Assembly: GCA_019614645.1 (NCBI GenBank)
Contig: JABWDB010000011.1
Coordinates: 5,443,501 to 5,507,500, forward strand
Reading direction: 5' to 3'
Length of the DNA: 64,000 nucleotides
From: Stratiolaelaps scimitus
Taxonomy: Eukaryota; Arthropoda; Arachnida; Mesostigmata; Laelapidae
The first letter of the stretch is position 1, and each line of letters opens with the position of its first letter. Shown piece after piece: positions 38,519 to 50,763 of this stretch. A program made the position numbers and the translations under genes. The notes beneath the pieces were generated by a model that searched no databases, had not been told where the DNA came from, and saw nothing but the letters and a program-made list of their open reading frames with translations.

Positions 38519-41500
38519 CCAGGAGTGCCGTTGTTTAGGCATGTTCCCTTCAAACGCAAACCTACGTATCTCTGGCATACAACCCAAGAGCCGGATCCTC
38601 GCAAATGACTTCACCGAATGCGAAATGAAGGTACAACGCCAGTCGTTCAATGGGTGGCCTTATTTTGATTATGTGTCTAGGCCCTTGCACGTTTTACGCT
38701 ACGGCCACAGGACGCGAATTGGAGGAGGGCCATTGGAGGCTCGACCTATTCACACTCTTGCGTGCTTGTTTCTAATGCCATCTTTTCGACGCGCTTTTCT
38801 TATCGTGCCCTCACTTTGATGAATGGAGATCGTTCCCTGTGACCCTGCCTTGCACACCATTACGTTCCGCCATGAGCGTGGCTCGAGTGATCCGGGCTGG
38901 CCGACACCTGAAGGTTTCAGACGTCGGCGATATGGCCGAATGGCCTTCTCGGATTGCCGGCCGACGAAAGTTCTCATATAGCCTACGACCTGCACCCCAG
39001 AGAAGCAGGACCCCCACGCCCCTCTTGAAACAGGCGAGATGGGTGTCTAGAGCATCGCACGCAGATTTGAGCGCCGAGCCGAACCGACCCTATGGGGGCG
39101 GGACTGGAACTCTGAGTGCGGCTTCTACCGCATCCGGCGACGTCAGAAGCGGCCTCTGAGTGTTAGCATGCTCCACTTATCCCTCTCAGAAACCTGAACG
39201 CAGTGAGCACTTGACCCGAAAACGCGTGCTGACCTGCCCCGGGGTTCGGCCCGACTTGGCGATGGAAATAGTTCCATGCGCACTCTGTTTCCACGGTGCG
39301 TACGTAAACTGCACGCAGAATGTACGTTCTCCACTCAGCTTTGTGCGTCTCCGCCCAGTGGACCGGCGTACGCCGCTCGTTGACCGAGTACACACAGCGA
39401 CACGACAGGTCATACTCCAGCAGTGGGGGACGACCTGGTGATCGTTGTTAGGCGCTCCTGTTGGACGATAGTACAGCAGGAAAGAGGCAGTCGTAATACA
39501 TCTCTCTCTCTCTCGAATATCCTCGCCTCGTCTGGAACATACAAACGAGGGACCCGAAGAGGCTCTGTGCCTGCGTCTAATACCAGCTAATATGCTCTGT
39601 TGTTCTGCCATCGGCTGTGTTTTGCTGGGCGCTAAGGACGAGTGGCGGGAGGACGAAACACTGTTGTCCGATGGAACAACAGAGGACGACCCCAGTGTGT
39701 CCTGATGACTCGTGCATGGCCTCGCTGTCGTGCCACACAGCATTGTCCTGCTGCTCTGCGAGTGATCACAACCAATTCGCACTAATTGAGTTGGAGGACT
39801 GATTAAACTCTTCGGCGCCTGATTCCCCTCTGGCCGTTCAGAGGCGAGCGAACAGCAGAGAGATCAGCGCCAGGCATAGCGATCGCGCAATAAGCATCAC
39901 GCGGCAGCCGTTTGTGTCGCTGGTCCTTCGCTGATGCGAACTGCTTGACCTCTTGAAACCTGTTCGTGGTGCAATCCCCGATCGACGTGTAGTAATATCA
40001 GCGATTGGCGCGGGTCAAAGTTTTTCCAAATGGTGCTTGGAGGACCGGTGAGAACTTCCCCTGTTTTTTAGGCCGCACTATTTTACTACGAAATTGGCCG
40101 CTGCCTAAGCCAGCCGAACTCTCCAGCTCACCACTGGAACACCTGCATCAGTGACTACCACCGTATCGTCTCGGCCACGGTACGCGTTGAGCTCCTTGCT
40201 TAAGAGAAATAGCGGCACAGCACATTGTTAGATCTTCGACAGTGACTCATCACGGCGCGTCGTTGGTCAACTCCGTGAATACAATCGCCTTCGTTCGCGT
40301 TCGCTTTTTCCTCGGCCCACCTCGTTGTCGAAGGGAGACCCGGGTCGTGTGCTCCGTGCAGACCACGGGTTGGCTGTCGGCCCCATATCAGCTACACCTA
40401 CGAAGAGCTAGCTATCTCCTTTGGTTTTGGCGGCCTGCTCCACCGGATCTGTCAGTCGTTCATGTCCGCGACACTGACCATGGCACCTAGGAACCCTTGG
40501 TCAGAGCGTTCGTGGTGATCGAGATCCAGCAGAGGGGTTAGCGCGCTGCCGTAGAGGTGGACGTCCGTAGGCTTGTAGGAACGGTGAGCCACTAGCACCG
40601 ACGAGCCATCGACCGTCCTTTGAAGCTAACTTTCCGCTCCGTTGGCTACGAGATATGGCCACACGGTGTGCATGCCAGCAGCAGAAAGGCCTGGAGGTTC
40701 AGCCGTCGGTCGGTCGGTCGTCGCGAGGCCCAGAGAGTCCTCGGTCCTAGGTCTCGGGACGGCGCCATCGCTTCCACTGGCACTAGCACAGCCTGTACCA
40801 TCAGATTCAGGGTGCCGTGTCGGGGTTACGCCTGCAGAAGTGGATTCGCCAGTGGCTGGGCTGGCTTCCGATTCGGTAGCCGATGTAATGAGACTCGTGA
40901 TAGGACGAAGGAGGTTAGACTTCTTCTAACCGTACAAGCAGCTGGGCTACGAAGAGATAGATAGAGAGCTGTAAGCGCCGTGGGGTAACACACAGTTGAG
41001 CAGTGTCTACAGCTAGGATGATAGTACTGTCTCCCTGCTGGAATCGAAAGGAACCCCCCGTCGCGGCGTACACTGCCCCGTCGACTCGTACTGTTGAGCT
41101 GGCAACCGACCGAGCCATCCCGTGCTGCCCATCGACCGCACAAACACATCCCACGATCCGCCCATTGGACGAAAGCTTCAGCTCTGACCTTCCTCCTCGT
41201 TACCCATCATGTTCCGGGTGTCGGCCCCCTGGGAGACGTCGGGGAGGCGGCAGAAAGCTAGCCGCCAGGAAAACATGGACATCGCAGAGGGTGGAGAGGA
41301 CGCAGATAGGCTTTTGCAGTCGTGTGCAGGGTAGCAGTGGTGTGCGCGGAATTGTAGCTGGAGCAGGAGGATCCCGAGGAATGGGACTCCCCCGGCTGGC
41401 CAAGTGGCAATTTCCACTCCCCCTATATTCCTATCTCTTGCTCCCTTCATTCTGCCGTTTCGGCGACTGCAGCGCAGGCGGTCTTCTTGTTTTCTCTCAT

Positions 41501-43276
41501 TCTACCCCGTCGACTACACCCTCTACCGCCACCGTGGCGCACCCCCGCACCCCACCCCCGCCCCTCCGCGCCACCAGCCTGCCTTTGCTCAGATGCAACT
41601 ACCGCGTTGCAGCCAACACCGCGCTAGGCCGCGTTAAAGCCGCTACGCTCTGTGTAGCCGGCCTAGGCCGCGTGCTGCCTTTGCGTGATGATTACATTTT
41701 CAATAATACGCTGCGGCGCCACCAGTTCATTTCGCGGAGGCAACGCCAACCGAGAGCTAGAGAGCGCAGGGAAACACGCCGATTTTGGCAGCGATTTCCG
41801 CCGCCGCCGCAGCCGCCGCCCACGCATCCGTCCGCCTGCCCTTACGATGGGCCGGACCTGGATGCGTCGACGGCAATAACAGCCAGCTACTAGAGCGACA
41901 GTCGAGCGCCGACAACGACGCGCGCTGGCGTTCGTCTGTAGCAGCGTAGCTTGATCGACGTCTCGGCAGCCGAACGCCGGCGAGGCTCGGTAGCGGAGAT
42001 GATGGGAAAGTTCGAACGACAACGCCCGTGAGGACCTTTCCTCCCACAGCGTCCTCTTTCGATCGCGCCTCGTTCCGAGACCAAGCTCTGAAATGCAACC
42101 CACTGCTCGACGGAACGAGACCCTGCGGACAGTACGCTACGCGAGCCACAGGTAGCGAGCACCGTGGCGCTCTCCAGGTGCCTTCTACCAGAGGTTCACG
42201 CGGGCTTTGTCGGACCCCACCCAGGTCGCTGTCGAAGCTCGAACTCGTTGCAACTCGCCTTCTCGGGATTTTCAGAGACTGCTTGCGAGACCGTTCCCCC
42301 CTCGACTGTTCGCGCCGCACGACGTCCGCTGAGAACTCCCGAAGAACAGGCTGAGAACATTGCAGGCAAAGATCAAGATTCAGAACGGGCTTCTGGGCGG
42401 CCGGGCACATCACTTCTCGGATGCCTCTTCCTCGATCTGCTGTTTCGGGACCTCAAGTCGTCCTTCGAGTTGCGAGAATCGCGGAGGGAGTGACAGCCAG
42501 GGGGAGTAAAGAGTAGAGAGAGGAAAAGAGCGCGTTTCGCCGATCCCACCGTAGCGTACAGCGGAATTGGCAGGCGAGGACGAACCCCCACCCTTCCAGC
42601 GGCAGTAGCAGCAAGTGGCTGCTCCCCAGAGCAGAACAGCTTCTGGGGGGTGAATAGCGCAAACGCGCTCCAAGGAAGGGAGAACAAAAGAAAGATGCGG
42701 GGGGGGGGTCCTTTCCCGTTTTATTCCAGCAGTTGTTTGGTTCTCGTGTCTCTTTCGCTTACGCCGTCTTTCTCTTTCGAAGCCTCGCAGTGTCTTTTCT
42801 TTATTCCAATTCCGGTTTCATTGCCGCCGCCGCCGCCTCCTTCAAGACCCCCAGCAGCAAACTATGGCCCTTCCGGTGCCATAGTTTCTCTCGTATTCAC
42901 GATACAATATACGTGGTATAGTGTTGGTTGGTTCGTTGTCGTTCATTCACACTGCATGATTGTGTACGATCGAGTAACGTCGACGCCACGAAACGCCTGC
43001 ATAAGGCGTAAGGGGTAGAAGCTGAAGAAGCCTGTCTATATGTATGAAGAAGCCTATATATATATATATGTCTATAGCTCTATGATTGCGTCGCCTCTTC
43101 AATGCATTTACAGTGAACTCTGACATAGTATGGGTCGAATTCGACCCTCGTCGAAACGCCTAACAGTGGTTCTGGCATTTTCATACTGTCGATATTCCTA
43201 TGGTGGCCGTGCTTGTGTAATCGTACGGACATTAACACTCGATTGTGTTCTTGTTGTTTCTCTTGTTCCTGTTACA

Positions 43277-43334
43277 GGCCTCCAGTCCGCTACCTTCGTG
43301 TCCCGCTGCCGGGGATGACTCCAGAGCGTGAGAG
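43277..43334 (+). other. 5' UTR part of the plexin exon (inferred)
   Basis: A T-rich pyrimidine tract ends in CAG at 43274-43276, a good 3' splice site, so the exon probably starts at 43277. The 58 bases to the first ATG are short and contain an in-frame TGA at 43329-43331. That stop closes the reading frame and makes 43335 the first possible start in this exon. At least one upstream non-coding exon is implied but was not located. Confidence 0.55.
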
Positions 43335-44702
43335 ATGACGCGAGTCGACGAGCCTTCGAGCTTCCGTCGCCCTCGGCTCCAAGCCGTACCAGACGCCTGC
43401 ACCCCGACCACTAGCGGGGTGCCGCCGACGACGACGGCAGCGATGGCTCCAGCGATCCGTTCCCCTGTTCGGCGCAGAAGCGCGGTCTCGCACCTAAAAT
43501 CGCCGTGGCGACGGCGCCACGCTGCCTGTTCGCCACTCGAGCAGCTGTTCGGCTTCGTGCTGTTGAGCGCATTGGCCGTGCAGATCGCGCCGGCTATCAG
43601 CCTCTTCGGCAATGCCAACAGCGGCCGTGGCAACAACGGCGTCGGCGAGTTCCGGTTGCCGGGCAATCATTCAGTCAATCTGACGCACATCATTGTCAAT
43701 CCGGCGACGGGCCACCTGTTCGCCGGCGCGACGAACGTGATCATGGAGTTCAACGAGAACTTGACGCTGGTGCGGAGCGTGGCCACGGGCCCGGAATGGG
43801 ACCACGAGCATTGTCCGCCAACGAACTGCAACGGGACCGGTCACAAGACGCGGCCGACCAACACGATAAACAAGGTCCTGTTAATCGACGATGAGAGCCG
43901 GAAGCTGATAGTGTGCGGGAGCACGCACCAAGGCGCGTGTCAACGAATGGAACTGAGTGACATCACGGACAAGGAGCCAATCGTGCCGATTCCGGTGGCG
44001 ACCAATGATGAGAATTCGTCATCGTTCGCGATGATTGGCCCGGCCAGGTACGGCGATGTCCAGCAGCGCATGCTGTACGTCGCGACAACCCGAACCCGCA
44101 ACGGGCCGTACAGCGATCATCGGCCGGCGATCTCCGGTCGGAGTCTCGAGCAGGGCGATCTGTTCAGCATTCTCGAGCATTCGTTCTCGACGATCGCGCG
44201 AGTCGATCTCGGCACCACCGTCAAGGACTACTACCTCGTGAGTTACGTGTACGGCTTCCACACGGACGACTACGTATATTTTGCCACCGTGCAGATGCGA
44301 AGCCATCTGTTGCAGCTGCAGGAGTTGGGGTACAATTCGCGGTTGGCGCGGCTGTGCGCCGGCGACCCCTCGTTCAACACGTACACCGAAGTCAGCCTCG
44401 TGTGTACGGGCCGCGACGGCATCGATTACAATCTGCTGCAGGACGCGACCGTCGTCGAGGCCGGCTCCGACCTCGCTCGCTCGGTTGGCCTGCGCGATGA
44501 GCGTCGCATCTTCGTCGGCGCGTTCGCCCAGAGCGCCGACCACACGACGAAAGTCAACGGCCGCTCCGCCATCTGCATCTATCCTCTGCGGCAGATCGAG
44601 AAGATGTTCACCGAAAACATCCACATGTGCTACAATGGAACCGTGGCCACGAGGAACATGGACTACGTAGCCGGCAGTCTGGCCGACTGTCCTGCTCCCG
44701 GG
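43335..44702 (+). CDS. Plexin, first coding exon (N-terminus and most of sema domain)
   Basis: Plexins are single-pass receptors for semaphorins; the extracellular sema domain binds ligand and the cytoplasmic GAP domain acts on Ras/Rap-family GTPases in axon guidance and cell motility. This exon gives residues 1-456. A basic, Pro/Arg-rich leader precedes a hydrophobic stretch at about 71-88 (LFGFVLLSALAVQIAPAI), the likely signal peptide. The sema domain starts near 112. Supporting motifs are NLTHIIVNPATGHLFAGA (115-132), TNTINKVLLID (175-185), VCGSTHQGAC (193-202), YVYGF plus DYVYFATVQ (304-320), NSRLARLCAGDPSF (334-347) and YNLLQDA (365-371). NINKVLLID with CGSxxQGxC and the YVYGF...YFATVQ order separate plexins from semaphorins. 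N-glycosylation sequons occur at 111, 115, 142, 166, 227 and 434. The frame ends in phase 0 at CCC GGG followed by the donor GTGAGT. The start may instead be Met37 (43443), which has a better Kozak context. PlexA versus PlexB class is unresolved. Confidence 0.93.
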
Positions 44703-46887
44703 GTGAGTGGACATACACATACAGGTTCCGAGGTGCAGGTGCCTGTCTCTAGTTGAGCAGACAGCATCGCTAACTAACATACGACATCCACGGGACATTG
44801 CTGCTACATACTCCTTTATGAATATATATTACGATTATCATCACGATGACGATGTATGTAACATGTATGAAGATCGTATCGTTTTGTTGGCGTTTTAATA
44901 TTTGTCCTTCATATCTATTATACTGTGTCTCTTGTTTTGTCTAGCAAACTATTGTTATGCTGTTAGCTTCGATCACATTGAACACACTGATGTTTCGGGC
45001 TCGTACGATCCAGCAGAAAACACGCCAAGCCTGTATGAGCGTGCTTCGTCCTTGTAAAATTTCGCTTGTACGCGCGCGCGCTCCGCCTGGACACTACACA
45101 GGGCAAACTGACGTATGCCCAGTACACCCACGCGGGCGGATAGGGCGAGAAGGGTGTCCGACAAGCAACACCTTGAACTGCTGTCCTTGGCCAGGGTTGT
45201 AAATCCCTTTGAAGGCAAGCAGAACGAGGGCGCATGGAGGCCCGGCACTTGCTTCATTTAATTCAGCAGGGCAGGCTGTGCGTTGTTTCTTTCAAGTTAT
45301 CGTCTTTCTCCTCGCTTGCGCTCGTTCGGTTGCGTATCGCTAACGGCAGCGATTGTACTTCGGTGACAAGAGAGAGAGAGAGTGGGGCGCGGGAGGCTGA
45401 CGCTCGCAACGGAACGCCGCAAAGTGGTGGATTTCGACTCCGTCGTCGCCCCGGGGCCTCCACGAACTCTTCGGGGGGATTTGGACTTTCCAAACGAAGT
45501 GAAAGAAGATAATTACCCGCTCATTAAATTCTCGGTTGCGTTTCATTGTCCTCCTCGTTCTTCGCCCTCCTTTCCGCTAGCCGGCTACCGCCCCCCCGCC
45601 CGCTCGGCTGCTGCGAGTCGGGCAATCGCCACCTCCCCACGCCTTCAACGCATGCGGAGGCAGCTCGAGACGACAACTGCTGGGGTCTTGCTGATCCTCT
45701 GACACCATCCTGACTTTGCACCCCGTGTCCCCGGTCGCTGAACGAGACGAGTGTTGCTGTCCACGGCGTTTCCACGCCCGGCTTCTGCAACTGTTCTATG
45801 AACGTGGTGTATAACTCGTGAGCTCGAAGGTGCACGAAGCTTCTCACGGCGTTCGTTTTCCTCCTCAATGGGAGTTCTCGGCTCGCTTACATTACGCTGT
45901 TCGTGGAAAATAGCACAGCGCATAATCGAGAATAGAGGCGAACGGAGCCTCGTTCCAGCCTCGCGGTTGCTGTCGTATCACTCCCGTCGGGTGCATAGAC
46001 GCTTGCTTATCTTCTTGCAGGGCGGAACCGCTTCGGTCAGTATTGGCACGGCCACAGTCCGGCTGTTTTGGCTGCCTTCCACATGTAGGCCAGGGCTCGG
46101 CAGGCAGCAGAGGACTGTTTGTCCTCGGGCAGCGTCGGTCCGCCACAGCGACGTCCACTCTTCGACCAACATGGCCAGGGCCTGATACTCGGCCAGCACA
46201 GCGACCGGGGCTGTGCCTGCTGTGCCCCGCCTAGATCGACGTGTCGGCGAGTTCCAATGCATTCGGATGGTTCCACCGTCGGTACGGCCGGCCGCCACCG
46301 CCACCATCCAATACAAAAGCTACAAATACGTCCCCCTCCCCACACCAACTCACCACTGAGAGAGTCAAGCGGCGGCCGAGTGGCATGGTATATCATCCTA
46401 AATCGTACGAGGCAGCGCCTCTGCAGCTGCGCGAACAGCCCGTCCATCCTACCGATGGCAGTCATAGAAGGCGAGCGCAAGGCCGACTCCTGGGGCGTTC
46501 GCTTGCTCCATCTCCCATGGCGGTTGTGTAGTGGGACTTCTCCGCCGCCTGCCTTTTTTGCCGATATGAACGAATCTGCTATAGAATGTATTTGCTAGGC
46601 AGCGTAGTATCCGAAGTAGTCGGGTCGCGGTAGTTGTTGTTATCCCCGCTGTATATCGCCACCACTGTTTGTGGTGTCTTTTCTGTGGCGGCGGTTCGCC
46701 CCTCGGCGTTCTGTCGGAGGGGTGTGCGGCCTGCCGGCCGGGCGCGAGGGTGTGTTTTCAGTGAGGGTGTTTTCTTTTCTGTGTCAGCCCGTCACTCGGA
46801 CTGTGTCCCAACTGTTCCTCTTCGTTGGTCGACGATCGACGACTGCTGCGCCACGGCTCCGGATCCCTATATCGGCGTCGGACTTCT

Positions 46888-46902
46888 CCCCCCCCCCCCC
46901 CC
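46888..46902. repeat. Poly-C tract
   Basis: Fifteen consecutive C. The minus strand is a poly-G run. Confidence 0.9.
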
Positions 46903-47480
46903 GGCCCAGCAGCGGCGGGTTTTTCCAAGTCAAGTTCTGATGTCGCCGGAATTGGCCGAGAAAGGCGAATCTAGACAGAGAAATCAAGAGAGACGTGCCA
47001 CCTCGACACATTGCCGACTCCCTCACCAAAATCCTGATGGCCACCGAAGCGCCGGCCGAGATAAGACGGACAGGCCGAGGACACGCTCTAGGGCAGAGCG
47101 ACCGTCCGACCCGTCCTTCTCAGTGGTCCTCCATTCTTGTTCCACTATTTCGCCTACTCACATTCACTCGGTCGCTCACTTGCTCAGGCAGGCAGCGCCA
47201 GCGAAACGCCCACTTGTCTGCCCAGAAGCAGAAAGTGGACCAACTCTCACTTCTCGCATGTCCCTCTGGGCAGGCGTGCGGCATATCATAGGACGCTGCC
47301 CCACTGGACGTTGTGTGATCCGACGAACGAACGATATTCCCGACAGACCGCTCCTCCTCGCGTCGTTCCCCTTCTACGAGTTCTACGAGCGCTCCCCTAA
47401 GTCCGCAAGAGGACTGGAGGCGTGAACCGTCGGCAGTGTGTTGTCAGCCCCCCTACTGCTACGCTTCGGTGTCGAAATGA

Positions 47481-47530
47481 CGGCCACCCCCGACCCCACA
47501 TCTGGCGGCCACCCCCGACCCCACATCTGG
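47481..47530. repeat. Perfect 25-bp tandem duplication
   Basis: The 25-base unit beginning CGGCCACCCCCGACCCCACA occurs twice head to tail (47481-47505, 47506-47530) with no mismatch. This suggests a recent duplication or a variable-number locus. Confidence 0.92.
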
Positions 47531-47759
47531 TCGCATGTGCTATCGCCGTCATGTCGTTCGCTCTGAGATAATAGCATCGCAAGGCCTGCATGGCAGACGG
47601 GACCAGGGTCTTGCAACGCCCCCACGTGCTGCTGTTTCAGCTGGTGACTGCGCCAGCATCGTCTAACCGCTCTATCCCTCATTCACTGGCCGTGTCTCCA
47701 TGGACCGCTGGACACGGCAGCCTGTGAACTTGTCCGCTAAGTCCACGCAGTACGTACAC

Positions 47760-47784
<25 letters not shown>
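47760..47784. repeat. (AT)n microsatellite
   Basis: A pure alternating TA tract of 25 bases. Confidence 0.95.
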
Positions 47785-47791
<7 letters not shown>

Positions 47792-50438
47792 CATCGCTTT
47801 CGCAGTAGCCATACTACGTGTATGGTCAGGGCCCGACTCTACACCCTCGGCCGTGTAGGCCTCTTGTGTCCGTCGGCGAGTCCCTGGACAGCGTCTACGA
47901 GCCTACTATCGTAGGGTAGCAGGTAGAGGGCCCTCGCCGGCGTTGTTCGCTCGCCTACCGCTGTCCAGTGATGGCTACCGTGTTGATCCTTTCGGTCGAC
48001 GAGGTGGGCTGACGGCTGGCGGCGTCGCTTGACTGCATCCCTTGCCACACATCTTTCCGACTTCCTCTGGCGCGCGTTCTGCCTTGGACCATCTACCCTG
48101 TTTCCGTTTCTCTGTCTCTTCGAGCTCCTCCACTGAGTCCTCGCCTCGCTCAGGGAGAAGAACACTTTACGAGGTAAACTTTGTAGTGCCTTCGTCTCGT
48201 CCTACCACTCAAGCCGATGGCGCCTGCCGCGGCGAAAGCCGTGTTCGCGCAGGGATGGGGTACCGCAGAGGCGGGCCGGCGACGCTCGGCCCCCGAGTAG
48301 TTCAGGTAATAAAAGATTATTTGTTTGAGAAACTAGCGGCTGTCTTGCAGACGTTCAGAGTATGTTGTGGACGCAAGGGAGTGGAAGGCGGAAGGGCCCT
48401 GCGGCGATGCTCTGCCCGTCTCGCGGTTCGCCGACGGAGCTAGCCGAGCACCGCCTAGTGATGAGCTGGACGCCGTCGGGTCGGCATGATGCCAGTGGCC
48501 GGCGGTGGCGGTCAAGTCCTTTCCACAATGGTTGCCTCGTGGCCGAGAACCACTACGCTCATCTTGTGAGCCTTCTAGAGTTGTCATCTGGAAAGAGCCG
48601 GATCCCCTTTCCCGTCTTCGCCGTCACGAGAGCATTTTCAGACTGCAACCGCTCCAGAATACATTGCGTTGATGCCGCCTGCGGCGCGCAAAAGATCGAC
48701 TGGTCCACGTCGGCCACGTTTGAGGTCGGCCAGCCGGATTAACTGGTTGTCGCAGTGGGCTGCTCGACAACTGCTGCGAAAATTCTCCCACTTCTGAAGC
48801 AGCTCGGGGTCGCCCATCCGTCGCTAGCAGGCGATGACCGTGCCAGACGCAACATGTATGTAGAGAGGCAAAATCTGGGTCCAAACGAACCGCGGCCTCA
48901 GCTTGAAATCAGCCCATGAGCACCCCGGTGGTTGTCCGCCTTCTCCCAGTTTTGCTCCGCTGCTTCAACTCTGCAAAGCAACGGCTTCAAGAGTGAACGA
49001 GCACAAGGTCGCCGCGGGCTTTCATCTCTAGTACAGCCACTTCCGGTTCCGGCGGACTACCTCAAAGCTGGGCGGCGCACTTAGCGTTGCGCCCCAGCGT
49101 TGGGCCCTCCCGTCGGGGGGTTTGAAATCAGAGACCTCACACTCTCTTCTCCTGCTCGCGGACTTTTCGGGTGGACCGCCTTGCGGCGCCCTGAAGTGCG
49201 ATGCCCTGTGGGCATCCTCTTTCGGTGGCGAGCGAGTTGGGCCTCCTCATCCATTCGTCCCACTGGTTGTTAAGCTCCAGTGCGGCGAGCCACCGGACCG
49301 CGTCCAGCCTGCGGTCATTGGCTAATCTTTTACTTTCGTTGGTAAAGGGCGACGCCGCCCTCTATATCAGATCTGGCCGTCAGCCGGTTTGAACAGTTGC
49401 TCTCGGGTGCCGTCAAAAGGTTCGAAGCACTCGGTCACACTCCAGATTTTGTCCCGCCGCCTGTGGCCAAAACGTACAATAGATATAATGATGGAATCAC
49501 AAAACAAAGAATTGCCCGGACAGTCAGGCCATTCGTTTCCGTTCGCGACGCATCGTTCAAGAGATCGCCGGCCACACGAACGTACACATTTGCGCCGTCG
49601 CGATGTGATAACTTGATATTTTCTCATGCTTTTCACTGTCCGACCACGCTGCCCGTGCGATCTGTCGCTTTAGCAGTTTAGCCTGCTGGGGGTGTTGGCC
49701 TTTATTGCGATAAGGATTGAAAAGTTTACAACCGTCCGGCCCTGCGGCTCGAGAGAGGCGTCCACAGCAGCAGTAGCGCCGAGCAATATAAGTGCATCCT
49801 GTGGTCGGCCGAATCCCGCCGTTCGAACTCGCTACCCCAATTCATTCCGCTTGCTTTTTGACTTCCGATGCGCACGCTATCGCAAAAGCTACAAACGTGC
49901 GATGAACAAGTTCGAGACTCCAGCAACGACTTTGAGCGAGAGAGCTTAACGCGTGCCGCCGTTGTGTATATGTGCGAACGCGTGTGTTCGATTGCACGAT
50001 GGCGTAAAGACATGACTGTTTGCCCTTATGTCTTTATGCCATTGTGCTAATCTTGATTCACATCGATCTGGTGACGGCGCGGTGCTCCTGCGCTTCCGAT
50101 CGCTATCATCCGTCCGTTCGACGAGCCAATGGTCAGCAGGCCCGCCAGGGCCGCGGATCACGTTTTGAACGTGTGACCAGGTACCAGGCTTCCCCCGGTT
50201 TTTCATGAGCAGAATCTGACAACATTGATATTGTCCTTGCCGTCCGTAAGCTGTGCGGCTGTCCTCGTTACGCCGGCCTCGATTGTCGTCTCCATCCTGG
50301 CAACGCGTCGTGATTATGTCATTTGCGACAATATGTCTGTTAGGCTGGAGCGAAGGTGTGCTAGCATCGAGCCACCTCTCATCGATCTCAATTATGCTTA
50401 CTTGAAGTCCACCGCCGTCCGGGCGACATCAGGCAATA

Positions 50439-50763
50439 ATATATATATATATATATATATATTGCAAAGGCTCGATTCAAAGTCAACTCAAATGATTCGT
50501 ATATAATGCGCGGAGCAACAACAGGGCTGCAGTCAGCCAGCGCTAAGCAGTCCACTTAATAATGGCAAATCCACTATGCGTTGCTTGCTAGCCCCATAAA
50601 CATGTATATATTTTTTGTATATGCATTTATATATATATATATATATGTAATGACAATGGCAATTCCCCTTTCCCGCCACCACTATTCTTCTTATCTTAGT
50701 CCTATCTAGCCGTAGCAAAGAAGCTATATCTCCAACTCTAGTTATTATTATTATTATTATTAT
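50439..50763. repeat. Cluster of AT and TTA microsatellites
   Basis: (AT)n at 50439-50462, (TA)n at 50628-50646 and (TTA)n at 50742-50763 within 325 bases. The DNA between them contains no recognisable gene. Confidence 0.9.

Larger units (their letters stand above)
33933..43276. other. Non-coding stretch upstream of the plexin coding exon
   Basis: No supportable exon. Contents include a GT-rich tract at 36444-36485, (AT)n at 36949-36978, (GA)n at 38110-38123, a short reverse-transcriptase-like peptide at 38462-38518, a run of ten G around 42698-42707 and an (AT)n tract at 43055-43069. The longest frame, 41003-41893 (296 codons, plus), is low-complexity Pro/Arg/Thr/Ser and overlaps comparably long minus-strand frames, so it is not convincing. 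The acceptor at 43275-43276 implies that the sequence immediately upstream is intron. Confidence 0.5.

Noticed and set aside
41003..41893. 296-codon + frame
   Set aside because: Low-complexity Pro/Arg/Thr/Ser composition, no domain, and overlapped by minus-strand frames of similar length. Expected by chance in GC-rich DNA.
44019..44798. 259-codon minus-strand open frame over the plexin exon
   Set aside because: It is the antisense shadow of a GC-rich coding exon with strong third-position bias. It extends past the splice donor into the intron and has no recognisable domain.
46634..47425. 263-codon + frame inside the plexin intron
   Set aside because: No domain, contains a translated poly-C tract (poly-Pro), and shows no splice-site or codon pattern like the real exons.
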